A stretch of DNA of 15,054 nt from an uncultured Ruminococcus sp. (lineage in GTDB: Bacteria > Bacillota > Clostridia > Oscillospirales > CAG-272), in the NCBI GenBank assembly GCA_905202255.1, contig CAJKRH010000038.1, positions 1 to 15,054 of the forward strand, read 5' to 3'. A program made the position numbers and the translations under genes. The notes under the pieces were generated by a model. The model had not been told where the DNA came from. It did not search any database and was given only the letters and a program-made list of their open reading frames with translations. This document shows, one piece after another, positions 13,641-15,054 of the stretch (the stretch's first letter is position 1; every line of letters begins with the position of its first letter).

Positions 13641-14921
13641 ATGGCTGATTTTTATGACCATGTGAAAATATATATCAAGGCGGGAAACGGCGGCAACGGC
13701 TGTATTTCCTTCCGCCGCGAAAAGTACGTTTCCCACGGCGGTCCCGACGGCGGCGACGGCGGTCACGGCGGCAATATCGTTTTCGTTATCGACGAGGGCA
13801 CAAATACCCTGCTCGATTTCCGCAACCGCAAAAAGTTCGTCGCGGCAAACGGCGGCGACGGCAAGGCAAGCAAATTTCACGGAGCGACCGCGCCCGATCT
13901 GATAATTCCCGTTCCCGAGGGCACGGTGATACGCGATGCCGAGAGCGGCAGGATTATCAAGGATATGAGCCGATGCGGTCCATTCATCGCGGCAAAGGGA
14001 GGCAGAGGCGGCTGGGGCAACAGGCATTTCGCGACGCCCACACGTCAGACTCCGCGTTTTGCCAAAAACGGACTGCCCGGTGAGGAGCGCGAGGTCACGC
14101 TCGAGCTGAAAATGCTCGCCGATGTCGGTTTTGTCGGCATGCCGAATGTCGGCAAATCAACGCTTCTTTCGGTTATCTCCTCAGCAAGACCGAAGATTGC
14201 AAATTATCATTTCACAACGCTCTCTCCGATGCTCGGCGTTGTTTCCGTAGGCGATGGCAAAGGCTTTGTCGCCGCGGATATTCCCGGACTTATCGAAGGT
14301 GCCTCGGAGGGACTGGGGCTTGGGCACGATTTTCTTCGCCATGTGGACAGATGTCGTCTGCTCATTCATGTCGTCGATATTTCGCAGAGCGAAGGCAGAA
14401 ATGCGATAGAAGATATCAGAATGATAAATGCGGAGCTGGAGAAATACAATCCCGAGCTTGCCGCACGCCCGCAGATAATTGCGGCAAACAAATGCGATAT
14501 TCTCGACCGCACGCAGGTTGATATAGATGCCTTTGAAAAGTTCGTTTCCGACAGCGGTTATACACTTGTATATATCAGCGCCGCATCCGGCGAAGGCGTA
14601 AAAGAGCTTTGCCGCAAGGCATATGATATGCTCGCGCTTCTTCCGCCGCTTACGATTTACGAGCCGGAATATGAGGAAGAAATTAAGGAGCAGGGCAAAC
14701 CCGACGATATAACAGTCAAAAAGGAAAAAGATGTTTTTATAGTCGAGGGCGAATGGCTCCGGTGGCTTATGAGCTCGATAAACTTCGACGACCGCGAATC
14801 CTTCTCGTATTTTGAGCGCATGATGCGTGAAAACGGCGTCATAGACAAAATGCGCGAGCTCGGCATCAAGGATGGCGATACCGTCTCCATGTACGACCTC
14901 GAGTTTGATTTTGTTGATTGA
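13641..14921 (+). CDS. obg: Obg-family ribosome-assembly GTPase
   Basis: This essential GTPase works in late large-subunit ribosome assembly and stress signalling. The glycine-rich Obg fold covers 1-160 (for example KAGNGGNG, GGDGGHGG, AAKGGRGGWGN). The G domain, about 160-330, has the P-loop GMPNVGKST (166-174), switch I FTTLSP (191-196), DIPGLIEGA (213-221), NKCD (283-286) and SAASGEG (313-319). A C-terminal OCT domain covers about 345-424. The length of 426 residues is standard and no motif is missing. ATG 13641 is chosen because AGGTGA (13631-13636) lies 4 nt upstream and the protein then begins MADFYDHVKIYIKAG as in relatives; the in-frame ATA/ATG-like extension back to 13614 lies over the second palindrome. 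It has its own promoter after ligA. Confidence 0.97.
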   Translation: MADFYDHVKIYIKAGNGGNGCISFRREKYVSHGGPDGGDGGHGGNIVFVIDEGTNTLLDFRNRKKFVAANGGDGKASKFHGATAPDLIIPVPEGTVIRDAESGRIIKDMSRCGPFIAAKGGRGGWGNRHFATPTRQTPRFAKNGLPGEEREVTLELKMLADVGFVGMPNVGKSTLLSVISSARPKIANYHFTTLSPMLGVVSVGDGKGFVAADIPGLIEGASEGLGLGHDFLRHVDRCRLLIHVVDISQSEGRNAIEDIRMINAELEKYNPELAARPQIIAANKCDILDRTQVDIDAFEKFVSDSGYTLVYISAASGEGVKELCRKAYDMLALLPPLTIYEPEYEEEIKEQGKPDDITVKKEKDVFIVEGEWLRWLMSSINFDDRESFSYFERMMRENGVIDKMRELGIKDGDTVSMYDLEFDFVD

Positions 14922-14982
14922 GAATATAAAACATTAAAAATTAAAACAAATAATTCTATTGATGTGCCCAAAATTTGGCTTT
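14922..14982. other. AT-rich spacer after obg
   Basis: No classical terminator hairpin lies directly after the obg stop. The spacer is A/T-rich and contains the small dyad CCAAA-A-TTTGG at 14968-14978. The stem-loops of the adjoining repeat (14989-15026) might terminate obg transcription, but no T-run follows them. Confidence 0.4.
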
Positions 14983-15036
14983 AGCAAGCCTTCTCCTGCG
15001 GGAGAAGGTGTCAGCCGCAGGCTGACGGATGAGGAG
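14983..15036 (+). repeat. REP-like double-hairpin intergenic repeat, copy 2
   Basis: The element starts near AGCAAGCC and contains a perfect hairpin CCTTCTCC-TGCG-GGAGAAGG (14989-15008). A second perfect hairpin GTCAGCC-GCA-GGCTGAC follows at 15010-15026, then GGATGAGGAG. This is the layout of a widespread dispersed repeat seen between genes in many Clostridia. It is in the opposite orientation to copy 1 at the left end. No transposase is present, so if it is mobile it is moved in trans. Confidence 0.7.
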
Positions 15037-15054
15037 TCAATATGATACCGTACA

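Noticed and set aside
15031..15054. Possible gene start: GAGGAG followed by ATG at 15042
   Set aside because: Only four codons remain in the window, and the GAGGAG is also the conserved tail of the double-hairpin repeat, so no gene can be supported.

Overview
The window looks like chromosomal DNA from an anaerobic, probably gut-associated member of the Bacillota (class Clostridia). This rests on strong AGGAGG-type Shine-Dalgarno sites, sigma-A promoters (several with an extended -10 TGn) between GC-balanced genes in AT-rich spacers, Clostridia-like LigA and Obg proteins, and a DUF3006 protein. The species cannot be fixed from the sequence. No tRNA, rRNA, insertion sequence, phage gene or CRISPR array was seen.

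Layout. Positions 1-50 hold a double-hairpin, REP-like repeat on the minus strand, followed by a gene-free leader with a strong promoter. From 331 to 6474 runs a plus-strand operon: a DeoR-family regulator, the E2 acyltransferase, the E3 dihydrolipoamide dehydrogenase, and last an E1 in which the alpha and beta subunits are fused into one 825-residue protein. Together these make a complete lipoate-dependent 2-oxo-acid (or acetoin) dehydrogenase complex. The operon ends at a perfect 18-bp bidirectional terminator (6501-6541), which it shares with a converging minus-strand operon.

The minus-strand operon reads 11382 down to 6574: a DUF3006 protein with a TTG start, a SorE-like zinc-dependent sugar-phosphate dehydrogenase, a bifunctional class II aldolase/short-chain dehydrogenase of the RhaD-YuxG type, and a PHP-domain metallohydrolase. 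Spacers of 34, 14 and 18 nt argue for one transcript. The SorE-like and aldolase/SDR enzymes suggest breakdown of a ketose 1-phosphate or related sugar phosphate to dihydroxyacetone phosphate plus an aldehyde that is then oxidised or reduced. The kinase, isomerase and transporter such a pathway needs are not in the window, so the substrate is open.

A divergent promoter region (about 11383-11555) separates this operon from the housekeeping genes ligA (NAD-dependent DNA ligase) and obg (ribosome-assembly GTPase), each with its own promoter. The obg promoter carries two palindromes 21 bp apart over the expected start point. A second double-hairpin repeat, in the opposite orientation to the first, closes the window at about 14983-15036.

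All protein families are known ones. The less ordinary features are the fused E1 and its insertions, repeated structured leaders before the dehydrogenase-complex genes, phased direct repeats over the deoR promoter, the tandem obg dyads, and the unusual make-up of the sugar-phosphate operon.
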